A DNA stretch of 64,000 bases. It comes from Gnetum montanum. Its lineage: Eukaryota; Streptophyta; Gnetopsida; Gnetales; Gnetaceae. Every line of letters starts with the position of its first letter. The stretch's first letter is position 1. Both the position numbers and the translations under genes were made by a program. Shown here in pieces: positions 46,564 through 58,270 of the stretch. Below the pieces are notes generated by a model, which did not search any database, was not told where the DNA came from, and saw only the letters and a program-made list of their open reading frames with translations. The stretch is from assembly GCA_015680685.1 (NCBI GenBank), contig MNCI01015910.1, positions 1,779,299 to 1,843,298 of the forward strand, in the 5' to 3' direction.

Positions 46564-46769
46564 GTTAATGTTCAAAAATTAAGAAAATGGATTGGTCTTG
46601 TCCCAATACATAACAATACATAAGCTACTTCTCCCCCTCATTGGACACAACCAAAAAGGTGAGACAAGCTTCCCCTAAATAGATGCATAAGTTAAAAAAA
46701 TGTTTTGTGTTTTTTTTCATGTATAAAGATAGAAAGGATAAAGACTTACATGATAATACAAGATCCTAT

Positions 46770-48796
46770 CCCCAAATCTTTACATAGAGAAACCAACCAA
46801 TGTTTGTCTAGAGGTTTGGGAAAGGCATTAGCTAGTTGACTCTCTATTCCAACAAATTATAGCCTTACATGACCATGTTGTGTATGTTCTCATATAAAGT
46901 GATGGTGAATCTAAATATGTTTGGTATGAGAATGTTGGATGGGATTTTTTGTCAGATTGATGGTGCTCTTGTTGTCATAGTAGATAGGAGTTGAATATGC
47001 TTTTACTCATAAATCTTTGAAAGTTTTCTTCATCCAAAGTAATTAAGCACAAAAACTATTGGCAAAGATATATTTAGCTTATGCTATTAAGAGAGTTTTA
47101 GAAGTTTTCTCCTTGGTTGTCTAAGAAATAAGACTTTTCACCAAGAAGAAACAGTTGCCACTCATGCTACAATGATCATTAGAACAACCTGCCCAATCTG
47201 CATCACAATAACTAACAAGACCAAGGGAGGAATCCTTTGGATACCAAAGGCCCCATTTAGTAGTACAATTAATAGCCTAGTAATGAGAGTCCATTGGAGC
47301 TGACTGATATTTGGCACATAATCCTACACTTAAGGCTATATCTAATGTACTGATAGTTTAATAGAAAATACTACCAATCATACCTCTATAAAGATTGGGA
47401 TCACCTGAATTACCTTGATTATCTTTAATTAGCTTAGAATTTGTAGCCATAGGAGTATCTTTAATTTGACATTAGCTAGTTTTTATTTGAGTAGAAGATC
47501 ATTTGCCTATTTGGTTTGACATATAAAGGTTCCATTAGTTGTTTGATAGATTTGACATCCAAGAAAGTTCTTGAGTTCTCCCATCATGCTCATTTCAAAT
47601 TTAGACTAAATGAGATCAAAAAAGTTCTTGCAAATAATTTCATTAGTGGTAGCAAAAATAATGTCATCAACATAAATTTCAACTATTAGAAGCTCTTTTC
47701 CTTTTCTTTTAAGAAATAAAGTAACATCAGCTTTACCTCTTTCAAATCCATTTGATGTGAGGTGTTTAAAAAGTCTTTCATACCAAGCTCTTAGAGCTTT
47801 TTTAAGACCATAGAGATTTTTCTTGAGCTTGTAGACATATTCAGGCTTAATGGAATCAACAAATCCTTCAAGTTATTCAATGTAAACTACTTCTTGTATG
47901 GTTTCATTCAAGAAGGCACTTTTGACATCCATTTCATAAAGCTTGATGTTGTTAATGCTAGCATAGGCAAGAAGAAGTCTAATAGATTCCAGCCTAGCAA
48001 TAGGAGTCAAATTTTCATCAAAATTAATTCCTTCTTGTTGGTTGTATCCTTTGGCAACTAATCTAGCCTTGTTTTTAATGATGTTTCCATTATCATTAGT
48101 CTTGTTCCTAAAGACCCATTTTGTTCCAACAATAGGTTTATCATTTGACCTAGGTGTCAATTCTAATACATCATTTCTAGCGAATTGAATAAGTTCATCT
48201 TGCATAGTAGAAATCCATCCTTCCTCTCCTTCGGCTTTCTTAAAGGTTTTTAGTTCAAGTTGGGAGAGATATGCAGAAAAAGCACAAATCTCTTTGATTT
48301 GACTTCTAGTATGAACACCATCTTGAACTTCCACAATAACATTATTAAGAGAGTGAGTTTTGTTGAGTTTGGGCATTTTCAGTTGAGTGGAGGATATCTC
48401 TTGATCATCATCATTGTCTTCTTCTTCATGATCACTACTAGATTCTAAATTTTTGTCATCTTGTACTTGAGTTGGGCTAGAAAGTTTTTGGATGAGAATA
48501 GTTTTGTCATTAGATTGAGGAAAAGTAATGTCATGATCATCTATTTTGACATTTATGGTTTCCTCCACCATATTCGTTCTTTTGTTAAACACTCTATAAG
48601 CCCTATTGACTAGAGAATATCCTAAGAAAATGGCTTCATTGGTTTTTGCATCAAATGTTCTCAAGTTATCTTCATCATTTAGAATATAGCATTTTGAACC
48701 AAAAACATGAAAATAAGCTACTAATGATTTTCTACTAGTCCATAATGCACAAGAAGTTTTAGAAGTGAATCTTCTTACCAGAACTCTGTTGGACAC
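46770..48796 (-). pseudogene. Copia reverse transcriptase and RNase H
   Basis: The open part 48,796-47,873 (307 codons) starts in the integrase C-terminal region (VFGSKCYILNDEDN, EAIFLGYS) and enters RT: WISTMQDELIQFARNDVLEL, GTKWVFRNKTNDNG, NKARLVAKGYNQQEGINFDE, LYEMDVKSAFLN. After a stop at 47,872 it continues with YKLKKNLYGLKKALRAWYERL and the catalytic IYVDDIIFATTNE near 47,650-47,690. RNase H (YCDADWAGC..D, about 47,190-47,230) and its end near 46,770 (LCKDLG) follow with several stops. The YVDD box is intact but the gene is not. Confidence 0.9.
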
Positions 48797-49500
48797 GTAA
48801 CAAGTAGTGTTAATGGCTTCGGCCTAAAAGTGATGAGGTGCATTTCAATCATTTAATATGGTTCTCCCCATCTCATTTAAGATTCTATTTTTTTTGTTCA
48901 GTTACTTCATTTTGTTAACAAGTTCTTACAGTAGAGAATTGATGTAGAATACCATTCATTTGACAAAACTTTTTAAACTTTGCATTTTTGAACTCACCTC
49001 CATTATCACTTCTGATAACTTTAATACTATCCTTTTTCTTTTTATATTTGATTGACGATTCTCAAAAAATGATCAAAGACATCATCTCTATGATATAAAA
49101 AGGTAACCTAAGGAAAGCGAGAATAATCATCAATAATGATCAAAAGATATCTTTTATTTCCTAGGCTAAGAGTTTGAATTAGACCAACCACATCCATATG
49201 AAGTAGATCTAAGGGACAAGCAGTAGAAATACAATTTTTCTTACCAAATCTTACCCTCGTTTTTTTCCCTTTCTGATAGGATTCAAATGTATTTAGGTTG
49301 AAATCTTTGAGCTTAGGGAGACCATAGAACATTTCCTTTGATACCAAGGTTTGAATAATTTCCTTATTTATGTGGCCTAGATTCCTATGCCAAAGACACG
49401 TATCATCTACATAAATTACTAAGCAATTGGATTCAAGGTTAGGAGAATTTCCAAAAGTAGTGGTATACACATTTCCTTTCCTAGATCCTTCAATCACAAC
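48797..49500 (-). pseudogene. Copia GAG-pre-integrase and integrase
   Basis: The minus-strand frame 49,497-49,108 has LWHRNLGHINKEIIQTL (pre-integrase His motif), FESYQKGKKTRVRFGKK in place of the CxxCxxGK segment (Cys residues lost), and the core start DLLHMDVVGLIQT followed by RYLLIIIDDYSRF. The second Asp region is present; the glutamate region toward 48,880 is in shifted frames with stops. Confidence 0.85.
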
Positions 49501-49602
49501 ATTTCCAGCAGATAAATCTTGTATTCTACAACTTTCTTTTGAAAACGTAACATTAAAATTTGAATCACAAAGTTGACTTACACTAAGAAGATTATGTTTT
49601 AA

Positions 49603-49990
49603 TCAATCAAAAAAAAATAATTTGTTTATAGTTTGTAATCCCTTACCTTTACCTCCTATGGTAATAATACATGTTATAGGTGCTTCCATGTCATCTCTAA
49701 ACGTGGCTGTTCCACAATTTTTTTCAATGAAGTGGGTGAAGTAGGATTTTTCACCTATCATATGACTTGAAGATCCATTATTAATATACCATGTGCTAGC
49801 ATTGTCATTGGAGAAAGTAATTTGAGCCATCAAATTCTTTTTAGTCTTTCTTTCTTTTTCTTTCCAAACATGCATGGGTTTCTTTCTAGGCTAGTTTTGC
49901 AAAGACCAAGAGTAGTGATGCATTCTTAAATAGTAAAAAGCTTTAATATGACCATATTTATCGCAAAAGTAACATTTCAAGTTTTTTAGT
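49603..49990 (-). pseudogene. Copia protease and zinc knuckle
   Basis: The protease segment (49,875-49,603) contains STWYINNGSSSHMIG, where copia proteases have DSG; the catalytic Asp is replaced by Asn, so this copy is inactive. Upstream (49,990-49,920) a CCHC-type knuckle reads CYFCDKYGHIKAFY, with the last Cys replaced. Confidence 0.8.
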
Positions 49991-50076
49991 TTAGAAGATT
50001 TACCAAACCTGGATAATCACTATTTTTGGTCTTTGGACTTCTCCATAGAGTTCTTATTCATAAAGTTCTTGTTCAT

Positions 50077-50460
50077 CTACTCAATCATATTTGTTAGTTT
50101 TTGAATCTCAACCCTAAGGTTTGAGTTTTCCTTTTTGAGACAAAAGAATTCATCATTAAGGACTTTAATTTTTATTTCCTTGACATGTAAAGCATCTTTT
50201 ATCTTAATGCACAAATTTTGGGAAGAAAGAATTGTATGGCAAAATATCTCATATCTTTCTTCAAAGGAAACATCATTTGGATAATCACAAGAAATATCAA
50301 ATTTATAAGCATAGTCTTCTATATTTATGAATGTAAGGAAGGAAATAAGATAATTACCTTTATAAAAGATGTGATAAATGAATTGAGAACACCAATTGAT
50401 GATGTACATTAGACTCTTTGGCCACATGTGTCTGATGTTGATTTCCCCTTCCATGTTCAC
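50077..50460 (-). pseudogene. Copia gag remnant (C-terminal coil, capsid deleted)
   Basis: It begins MNMEGEIN close after the PBS but then lacks the usual capsid domain. What remains is FEERYEIFCHTILSSQNLC and a Lys/Glu-rich coil (KIKVLNDEFFCLKKENSNLRVEIQKL). Only about 0.5 kb separates the PBS from the zinc knuckle, so an internal deletion is inferred. Confidence 0.65.
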
Positions 50461-50490
50461 TCTTGAAGATTAATGTAGAGATCAAGAGTA

Positions 50491-50508
50491 CTAGGCTCTG
50501 ATACTAGT
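50491..50508 (-). promoter_or_regulatory. Primer binding site of the copia element
   Basis: On the minus strand ACTAGTATCAGAGCCTAG directly follows the 5' LTR; it matches the initiator-tRNA-Met PBS TGGTATCAGAGCC with one G-to-A change. Confidence 0.85.
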
Positions 50509-51573
50509 TGAGGATCATTGAACTTAGAGCAGGGGGTGGGGGGTGGAGGTGTGGTGGTGGGCACTATGGGGGAGGGATGAATAAGTTCCCCAAGAAAATT
50601 CTTTAACACAAAGCATATACCGATTTTAACATGGTTTCCCAACTTGGATAGTCCACACTCGAAGGGTAGTTCACAAGCACACCTCCAAACTTTGTTCCTT
50701 CCAAATTATGGTTTCAAGGGTATTACACCCTATGCAAGCTCTAAGCTCCACTCTAAAGTGATTCGATGCTACGAATCCACTCAACCCCACAAGGTCTTGA
50801 AAAGCTTAGAATGTGGTTTTAAGGATTCCACTACCTTTATAACTTTGAGCTCTGCTTTGGAATGTTGTCGCACTACACTAACACTCAACCTTAAGTAAGA
50901 TGCCTTCCTATAAGAAGCACATCAACCTTGTAAGACAACAAAGAGAAAAATGATTACAAGAGATGAATGCAACTTAGTTTTCTGATCCTTGTACTTAAGG
51001 TACAACTCACTTTACAATAGATAAAAGATAGAACAATGAAGAACAAGTAGGATTACTATCATTGCCAAATGATTACACAATGATAGTATAAGAGCTTGCA
51101 CATTTCCCAATGATAATGATGTCTTCTTATAGCCACTATGTTTCGAAATTCATCTTGAAACTTGTGCAATGGCTAGTTAACAATCATGGAAGACATCTTC
51201 TTCATGGCTAAGATGACTTTCTGCATCTGGGCTCCATTATGGAAATATTTCTTTGTCTAGTGAAAGATGTCTTTCTATAACTAGCTTTCATTCTAGGAAG
51301 ATGTTTTTGTTTGGTAAAAGATGTTTTTGTCTGATAAAATACATCTACTATTTTGTAGAGATGTCTTTGCCTATGCTACTTTCAACTCTGCCAAGACATC
51401 TATTGTTTCTTGGAGACATCTTTCTTTGCTTCCTTTGCATTTTGATTTCTTTGTTCCTTGTCCATGTTCTTGAGCTTCCAAAAACCTTCTTTACAAACAC
51501 AAAAATCACACAATCAGACAAAGAACCTTGATCTTCATTTTTCTTAATGTTTTCACATACCAAAAGGTCCACA
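50509..51573 (-). repeat. 5' LTR of the copia element
   Basis: 1065 bp, from TGAGGATCATTG to GGTCCACA on the plus strand. It contains a G-rich block at 50,530-50,577 that is much longer than in the partner LTR. GACATCT / AGATGTC iterons recur at 51,190-51,420. Confidence 0.9.
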
Positions 51574-51578
51574 ATTGA
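51574..51578. repeat. Target site duplication, right copy (ATTGA)
   Basis: Identical to 45,449-45,453. Confidence 0.9.
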
Positions 51579-52420
51579 CTTTTTCCTTACACTACAAGAT
51601 GACTTGCAAAAGATGATAGATAAGGGTGAATTGGTGCTTGATACCTCCAACTTGGTTAGGCCTCAGAATCAGTTGATGCATGTATATAAGGACCCATTTA
51701 ATGCCAATAATAACCCATACACCATAGTAGCATTCAATGTTAACCATGGTCTAAGGCTTGTGAGGGAACCATTTGTGATTCGGGTACCTCCTTACAACAA
51801 AAGAGGCCCCTTAACTTCTGCTAGTTTAAGGCCCCCCTTTGTTGTAAGGGTACCATCACTAACACTTCCCAAAGACCCTTTTGTAATAATAGTATCCTAG
51901 CCCATTCTAATCGAGAAAAACCAATATAACTAAACAATGACCCCTTGTGGTGGCTAATGCAATGGCTTTCTCCTCCCAACCAACTAATAACAACAAGAAG
52001 TTGCCAACCAAACAACTAAAGAAGCCCATGCAAAAGCCTAAAGACAAAATGATAAGCAAGCCAAGGCATCAACAGAGGTGGGCCTGTTGAAGCCCACTCC
52101 CATATCATCCAAATCCATGACCTCTACAACCTAGGTTGCTTCAACTAATGAACCACGAGATGAACCAAATCCCCAAGAAAAAGGAAAAGATGCTAGGCCA
52201 CACCAACCTAAACACAAAGTCCACATTTTGGGGTGCATAGAGGAAGTTAAAAATAATAAACCCACAGCCAATGATAGAGATTTCCTCAATGTAGCGACCG
52301 AAAACATTAGTGGCTGGAACACTGAGAGGTTACCAAGTGAACAGTTTAACCCCAGATCTATGCGACGGCCGTGCTGGAGAGAAATGGAAGCGGGGTGCCC
52401 TGAATGGTCTGGTTGATCAG
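51574..52420 (+). pseudogene. Tat-type gag, C-terminal part (element D)
   Basis: Continues the gag frame across the copia insertion with LTLQDDLQKMIDKGELVL, the helix that follows the GHxTxDC segment in plant Ty3 Gag-Pro. A Pro/Val-rich linker (PFVIRVPPYNKRG) and Lys/Pro-rich sequence follow with several stops. It ends near 52,420; no protease motif was found before element C starts. Confidence 0.65.
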
Positions 52421-52876
52421 ACAGGGACTTAATCAGTGTATCTTAACCTTATGTAAACATTTGTTTTAGAAGCAAGACATGCGAGATGATTCAATGATCA
52501 ATAAATCCAAGATGACAAAAATAGTGCAAAACAACAATTATAATAAGGAAATGGAAAAACAAACTCGGGTGAGAAAGTGCACTGCCCCAAGGTTGTGGAT
52601 TTGATTCTTTGCCTTGTTTGAAAGGTGTACAACAAGTTATGCAACGCTGGAGAGACATTGCTTACACTGAGCGGTATAGTCACAGTTCTTCTGCTTGTTG
52701 ATCTATTTGCTAAGATGTCAAAATGCTTGACTCACAAAGGGATGTTTGAAGCCAACTAGAGAACTTAAAGGTAACTAGAATGCTCAAGAAAAATGCCAAC
52801 TATGCCTTCTAAAAGCCAACCAGCCAACATGAAAAGCCAACACAAGAAGCCAACCCTTTGAGCATTGCTTGTCGGG

Positions 52877-52889
52877 GTATTTTTAGGGC
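52877..52889 (-). promoter_or_regulatory. Decayed LTR TATA box (element C)
   Basis: The minus strand reads TTGGCCCTAAAAATACCCCG, homologous to the intact box of element A at 5679-5690. Confidence 0.5.
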
Positions 52890-53310
52890 CAAGAGAAGGA
52901 GAGAAATGTGGTCTAGATGCCATGTGTCATGGACCCCACAAGGTGCTAACATGCCCGTACTGTGTAGGTATGTGAAGCTGGATGTGAACTTTGTTACGTT
53001 GTGACTATATTGCCAAAACTGCATGTGTCTAAATCCAATGTGCTAACAATGTACGCAAAATGAAGCCTATGCTCCAAGACTACGTCTTCCTTGCTCTTGC
53101 AAGTAGGATCAAGCGTAGGGAAAATTTTTTGGGAGTTGACCAAGGGGATGCAAAGTGAAGTGGAATTGCTGATTTTGCCAAGGAGATGCTACAGTGAGAA
53201 AAATTATCACCAACAAGTTCTAGAGCTACCTGAAGATGTCTTGATGCTTCTGTGCCAGTGTTGCACTACTCATGCTATTGAATACATTAGTGTAGCATAA
53301 GTAGCTGCTT

Positions 53311-53852
53311 GCTACGCTATGCTATACTACGTAGCGTAGCATAGCGTAGCCACTAGGCTTGACAGAAATTTGTGTAGGAGCCGAAGAGCATTTGTCTGAG
53401 GCTTAGTCATGCTAACAACTACAACTTTTGTCCTTCATGTCGGGAAGCCTTTGGACTTGCTGAACTCATGTTTGAAACACTTTTGTAGTTTTTGCATTGT
53501 TGCTACACTGTGCTACGCTATGTAGCATAGCACAACGTAGCAGCTAGTGTATCATGCTTATTTAATTCACCATCTTCTAGCAAGAAACTTTGCTTGAGGC
53601 CTGAGGAATAAGTGGGGCAGGGAGTTTTGGAGGCCAAAGTATTATCAAAGTGTAATTTCTTTATTGGAATCACTTGGCAAGATGGGCCTTTCTTCTCTAC
53701 CTTTGCTATGCTACATAACATAGCATAGTGTAGCACCTTGCGTTGACTAAATCCTGACTTGTCTTGCAATCATTCTGTCACTTCGCACTTGGATGCTTGA
53801 GCAGCTATGTTTCAAGGCTCGCTACGTTGCATAGAATAGCGTAGCGTAGTAG
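53311..53852. repeat. Palindromic GCTACGCTATG iteron cluster (element C LTR)
   Basis: Four inverted repeats at 53,311-53,350, 53,501-53,542, 53,704-53,735 and 53,820-53,852, all built of GCTACGCTATG / CATAGCGTAGC words. The first is a near-perfect 40-bp palindrome. Spacing is about 200, 190 and 115 bp. Same relative place as the cluster in element A. Confidence 0.8.
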
Positions 53853-54133
53853 ACTTCTTCACTAGAAAACTTGCCAAACTCTTTTGCTAATCCCAAACAC
53901 TTTCGGCAACTCTTAGCATAGTTTCTGGGTAGACTATCAGCTAGGTCAATTGTCCAGTTGGGCAAGCCAGAGAGTCCAATCGGCCTGTCAGCTCTGGAGA
54001 TAGAAAACTTGCCAGACTGGACAATCCAACCTCAATGCCTATATTTTTCTGCTGAACTGACATGATGCTGCACTTGTGGAAGTCCTTGCCTAAATTCCAA
54101 GACCCTGCTGAAGCATGAGGGTCTTGAAATTTT

Positions 54134-54212
54134 ATGGTGTTTCACTGGCCCCTCTTTGTTGACGTTTGGAGGATCTGCCTGATAGATGTCAACAAAGAAT
54201 ACAAAACACCAT
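54134..54212 (-). repeat. Conserved imperfect hairpin (element C)
   Basis: ATGGTGTTTCACTGGCCCC..TTTGTTGACG pairs with GATGTCAACAAAG..AAAACACCAT. Homologous to the hairpins in A and B. Confidence 0.8.
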
Positions 54213-55530
54213 GAAGGTTAAGACACCAACATCGCTCTTTGGTGGTTGCTCATACGTTGCTTTGCTATGCTTGGAAGTAACATGATAGTTGCGTAGGGGA
54301 AAGGGGAAAGGGTGGACTTGAGGGGATAGGTTCAGGAAAAGGTAAGATGAAACTTAGTGCAGCCCCTTGTCAGAGTGCTTATGAGGGAATTGGCTCGCAT
54401 GGACATATTTTCTTTTATTGGCTTCTGACCTCTCATCGGAACACTTAGAGACGGTCATTGTGAAACAGCTGGTGTGCCATTTGTTTTGGGCACATGCTCA
54501 TTTTCTTCTCTTTTTTTTGAGCTCTATTATGCTTTTGTGCTTTTCTTTTGCTGTTTAGCCATGTTCATTTGCAAAAAACCTTGTTGTTGCAGGACAGGTG
54601 TTTCCTCCTTGGGATGAGTTGTGTTACATCCATGTGGGGTTTTGACCTACCTACAAATGTTTCCCATGCGGCAAGTTATGTTATGCGTGTCATGGACTTT
54701 GCGGTTGAGCATATGGGAGGGATCTACATGCATCTAGAAATCTTGTAAAAGAGATGTGAAAAGGGAAACTGCGGGTGTGAGAAATGAGATGACGAAGGTT
54801 AAGAGAAAGGGCAGGATGTGCACTCCCAAGTAGCCAAGCTAATCAGAGCGATCACCTAGGAACGATGTGGTGTCCTATCCTCCTAGCGAAATGCATCTCT
54901 GACCGATGTCATCTCGGCCCGTATCCTGCAAGCACAACAAAAAGCAAACTAGAGAAATGTAACCATGAAACACAGTTAGGCAAAGATCTTACTTTCTTTA
55001 GACATCCCTGAAGCGATAGGCACTATTACTGAGGCATGCAATGTATAAAGCAGGAAGGCTAGCAGTGGTTTTGGCAGCAGCAAGCTAAAGGAGTTGGCAT
55101 TGAGGGAGCTAGGACTTGCGATAATGCGAGTGCTCAGGAATCCCCGCCCAAGGCAAACATCATGCAATTCAGCTGTAAGGTGAGAGGCCTAATAGCTAAA
55201 CGTCTTTTGAGCTTGGATGATGGCATGGGTTGGAGGATAGCAACCTTGCGGTTGGGCCACAATAGTGCTAGAACTCCAGTACCAGGTGTTGATAATGGAA
55301 GCTACTGCTAGGATGACAGGCTGTGGTAGCAGTAGCTCTGGAAGGTTAACAAGATGTCAGAAGACATCTCCAGAGGATCAGTAAGATGCCAGGGATAGTG
55401 GCATTGCATATGTTCCAGAGGGTGTTCTTTTGTCATCATGAATTGCATTCTAGAACTGCAACACCCCACCCCGTGTCGGCACTATGCACGCTCGCTTGTT
55501 TGAATGGTCGTCGATGCGAGTTGGGAACAT
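54213..55530 (-). other. 3' untranslated region of element C
   Basis: No gene is called. Nucleotide similarity to 3700-4680 of element A runs in reverse complement along its length. Short frames on both strands are not conserved in frame between the two copies. Confidence 0.55.
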
Positions 55531-55552
55531 TGTGCCACGAACCCAATTTAAG

Positions 55553-55905
55553 GTCCTAGTAGACCATATGATGTACTAGTTTAAGGTCCCAGCAAACCGT
55601 TGTGCTAGTTTAAGGTCCTAGCAGACCGCTGTGCTAGTTTGAGGTCCTAGTAGATCACTGTGCTGGTTTATCATCATAGCAGATGGTGGATGGGCCAGTT
55701 TAAGGTCGTAGCGGACCGTCTATGCCAGTTTAACGTCATAGCGGATGTTTTGTGCCATTTTATAGTCATGGAAGACTATTTGTGCCAGTTTATAATCATG
55801 GTGGACTGTCTATGCCATTTTATAGTCATACCGGACTATGGATGCCAGTTTATAGTCATAATGGACTATGGATGCCAGTTTATAGTCGTAGCAGATTATC
55901 TATGC
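55553..55905 (-). repeat. 30-bp tandem array downstream of pol (element C)
   Basis: About eleven units of 30 bp with consensus close to AGTTTATAGTCATAGCGGAC plus a TATGTGCC-like end. The units drift gradually from AGTTTAAGGTCCTAGCAGACC at the left to AGTTTATAGTCATAATGGACT at the right. They start just downstream of the pol stop. Confidence 0.88.
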
Positions 55906-55921
55906 TTACCTTACTTCTGCA

Positions 55922-57000
55922 TTAGACATAGTACAACTTCAAGTATAAGTGGTTCATAGGATTTGCAAACTCTTTGCCATCCATGTCTACCAGTTTGAAG
56001 GCTCCATTTTCATAGGCTTTTGTGACTATGAATGGACCTTCCTAGTTTGTCAAAAACTTGTCTACATGTTCACGAACAACTTTGAGAACTAGGTCATCCT
56101 TTTTGATCGATCGTTGATGTAGGTTTGCATGATGCTTTTGCTGTTGCTTGTCTTGATACCATTCGATACAACCCAGTGTCTGTGCATGCTCTTCCTCTAG
56201 GGAGTCGAGGTCGATAATCCTTGACTCATTGTTTTGGACTTCATTCACGATGCTCGAAAGGATCATCCACAGTAACGGTACCTACAATTCAAGAGGTAAC
56301 ACTACTTCAGATCCGTAAACTAAGCTATAGGGAGTCTTACCTATAGCTGTCCTGCACGTCATACGGTAGGCCCACAACACATAGAGGATTCGCTCGTGTC
56401 ATCGCCTCTTGTTGTTGCTAAGCATTCTTTTAAGCAAGTTGATGATGGCCTTATTTGTTGCTTTTGCCTGACCGTTAACCTACGGATAGTATGGCGATGA
56501 AAATGATTGCTTAATGCTGAGGATGCTACAAAAGGTTTTGGTTTCCATGCTACTAAATTATGGCCCATTTTCTGTCACAATAGTCATGGGAAGACCAAAC
56601 CTTGTAACGATGTTGTCTAAGATGAAGTGGAAAACCTATTGAGATGTAGTTTTCCTAAGGGGGATAGCCTCTACCCACTTCGTAAAGTACTCAATGGTAG
56701 TAATGATGAAGCTATGTCCTACCGAAGACTTAGGTGTTATGGGCCCTATGATATCTAGTCCCCATCATTGGAATGGCCATGTGATCCGTGTAGGGTGTAA
56801 CTCAGTAGGTGACACATGTATAAGATTTGCATGACGTTGGCATGTATCACATGTCTTGACTTTAGCAAAGCAATCCCATTCCATGTAAGGCCAGTAATAC
56901 CCTAGGCTTCTGATTTTAGCTGCCATAGCCCTAGGAGCTATGTGTCCTCCACATAGTCCTTCATGGACCTCGTTAATAATTTTTTGTGCCTCCACCCCAC
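55922..57000 (-). pseudogene. Integrase and C-terminal end of pol (element C)
   Basis: The zinc-binding domain at 56,995-56,765 is intact: HEGLCGGH and CDTCQRH, with APRAMAAKIRSLGYYWPYM between them. The rve core follows through 56,760-56,340 with stops. The C-terminal piece at 56,266-56,042 (NNESRIIDLDSLEEEH, ANLHQRSIKKDDLVLKVVRE) matches A. The end reads YLKLYYV then TAA at 55,922-55,924. Confidence 0.87.
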
Positions 57001-57139
57001 CAACACAAGTTAACAGTATTCCATCAAAGGAGCGTTTACATAAGGTATTATCTCCTACAAGGACATATTTCCATGCTTGCTTTCAAATTACATCCCTTTG
57101 GGTAGATGTCAAGCTGTGTGGGGTTTCACCATGCTGCAG

Positions 57140-58190
57140 CTAAGCTTTCACATTAGCATACCACTCTTGGGCGTTGGTAGCGCTTACGGAGGCTACGTGT
57201 ACTGCTTGGGTGATAGGGTTTGTGCATTTTTTTATCGAAGCAGGTAAAGTTGTAAACAGGTGTGGTGACACGTTTAACGCTAGCGTGGCTAAGGCATCGG
57301 CTACGGTGTTCTCGTTGCATGGCACATGTTGGAAATCTGTTATGGTGAACTGTTTCAACAAGTTTTTGGCCAAATCACAGTAAGGCTATAAGTGAGAAGC
57401 TTTACAAGCGTAGACTTTGGTAATTTGGTTGAAAACAAGTTGAGAATCGCCTCGAACTGCCAAATGTTGAATCTTTAATTGCTGGGCTGCTAAGAGGCCC
57501 CTAAGGAGTCCTTCGTACTCAGCTACATTGTTCGTACAAAGGAATGTGAAGTGGTAAGCAAAAGGTTGAATATCCTCTGAGGGGAATGTAATGATGGTGG
57601 CAGCACTACTACCTCACGTGGTTGAGGCATCGTCGAAATGTAAAGTGGCCTCGAAATGCAATGGCACAAGGTTGATACTGCTAACATGTTCATAAGGGAA
57701 TTCTGGTTCTATGGTTGCTTGATTGTCAATGGGTGAGGTTGTAAGCTGCGTAGTTATCGCTTGTCCTTTTGTTGATGATTGGGCTACATAGTGTAAATTA
57801 AATTTCACTGTTATTTCTTTGCATTAGGCTATCCTGCTTCTTTTATATAAGTTGTTCGTGATAGCCTAAAGTACATTGCTTTTGCATATAATATTCACTT
57901 GGCTACGGAACAGGTAGTGTCTCCACTTTCTAGCACGAATACTAGGGAGAGACAATTCATCTCCACTTCGTTGTATTTGGCTTCGTATGCTATTAATGCA
58001 TGGTTCAAGTAATAGACTAGGATTTCAGAGCCATCTTCTTTTTTTTTGGAATAATAGTGTTGCGATAGATGAGTCTAAGGTGGCAAGGTAGATGTAGAAA
58101 GGCTTATACCTCTGTGGTGGGTAAACAGTTAGGAGGTGTAAAAGCTCTTTCTTCAAGTCATCGAAGGCTTATTGACACTGTGTTGTCCAT
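57140..58190 (-). pseudogene. Dual RNase H region of pol (element C)
   Basis: RNase H spans about 58,190-57,830 in mixed frames. The connector KGQAITTQL and the start of the archaeal-type RNase H (HFEATLHFDDAS, first catalytic Asp region) are at 57,808-57,614. The last part (FQHVPCNENTVADALATLAL, final Asp) is at 57,373-57,140. The middle is out of frame. Confidence 0.82.
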
Positions 58191-58270
58191 TTGAAGTTAA
58201 CCCCCTTCTTTAGTAAGTGTTGCATGGGGTGTAACTTGTTAGTCAACCTCGCTATAAACCTTCTGATGAA

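Larger units (their letters stand above)
45454..51573 (-). mobile_element. Ty1/copia retrotransposon with both LTRs and perfect target duplication
   Basis: Two LTRs of about 1.1 kb (45,454-46,549 and 50,509-51,573), tRNA-Met-type PBS, PPT and ATTGA target duplications on both sides. The internal order on the minus strand is gag remnant, zinc knuckle, protease, integrase, RT and RNase H, the copia order. The capsid part of gag is missing, so the element is internally deleted as well as carrying stops. It may belong to the SIRE/Maximus side of copia, judged only from RT and LTR style. It was inserted into the gag of element D. Confidence 0.92.
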
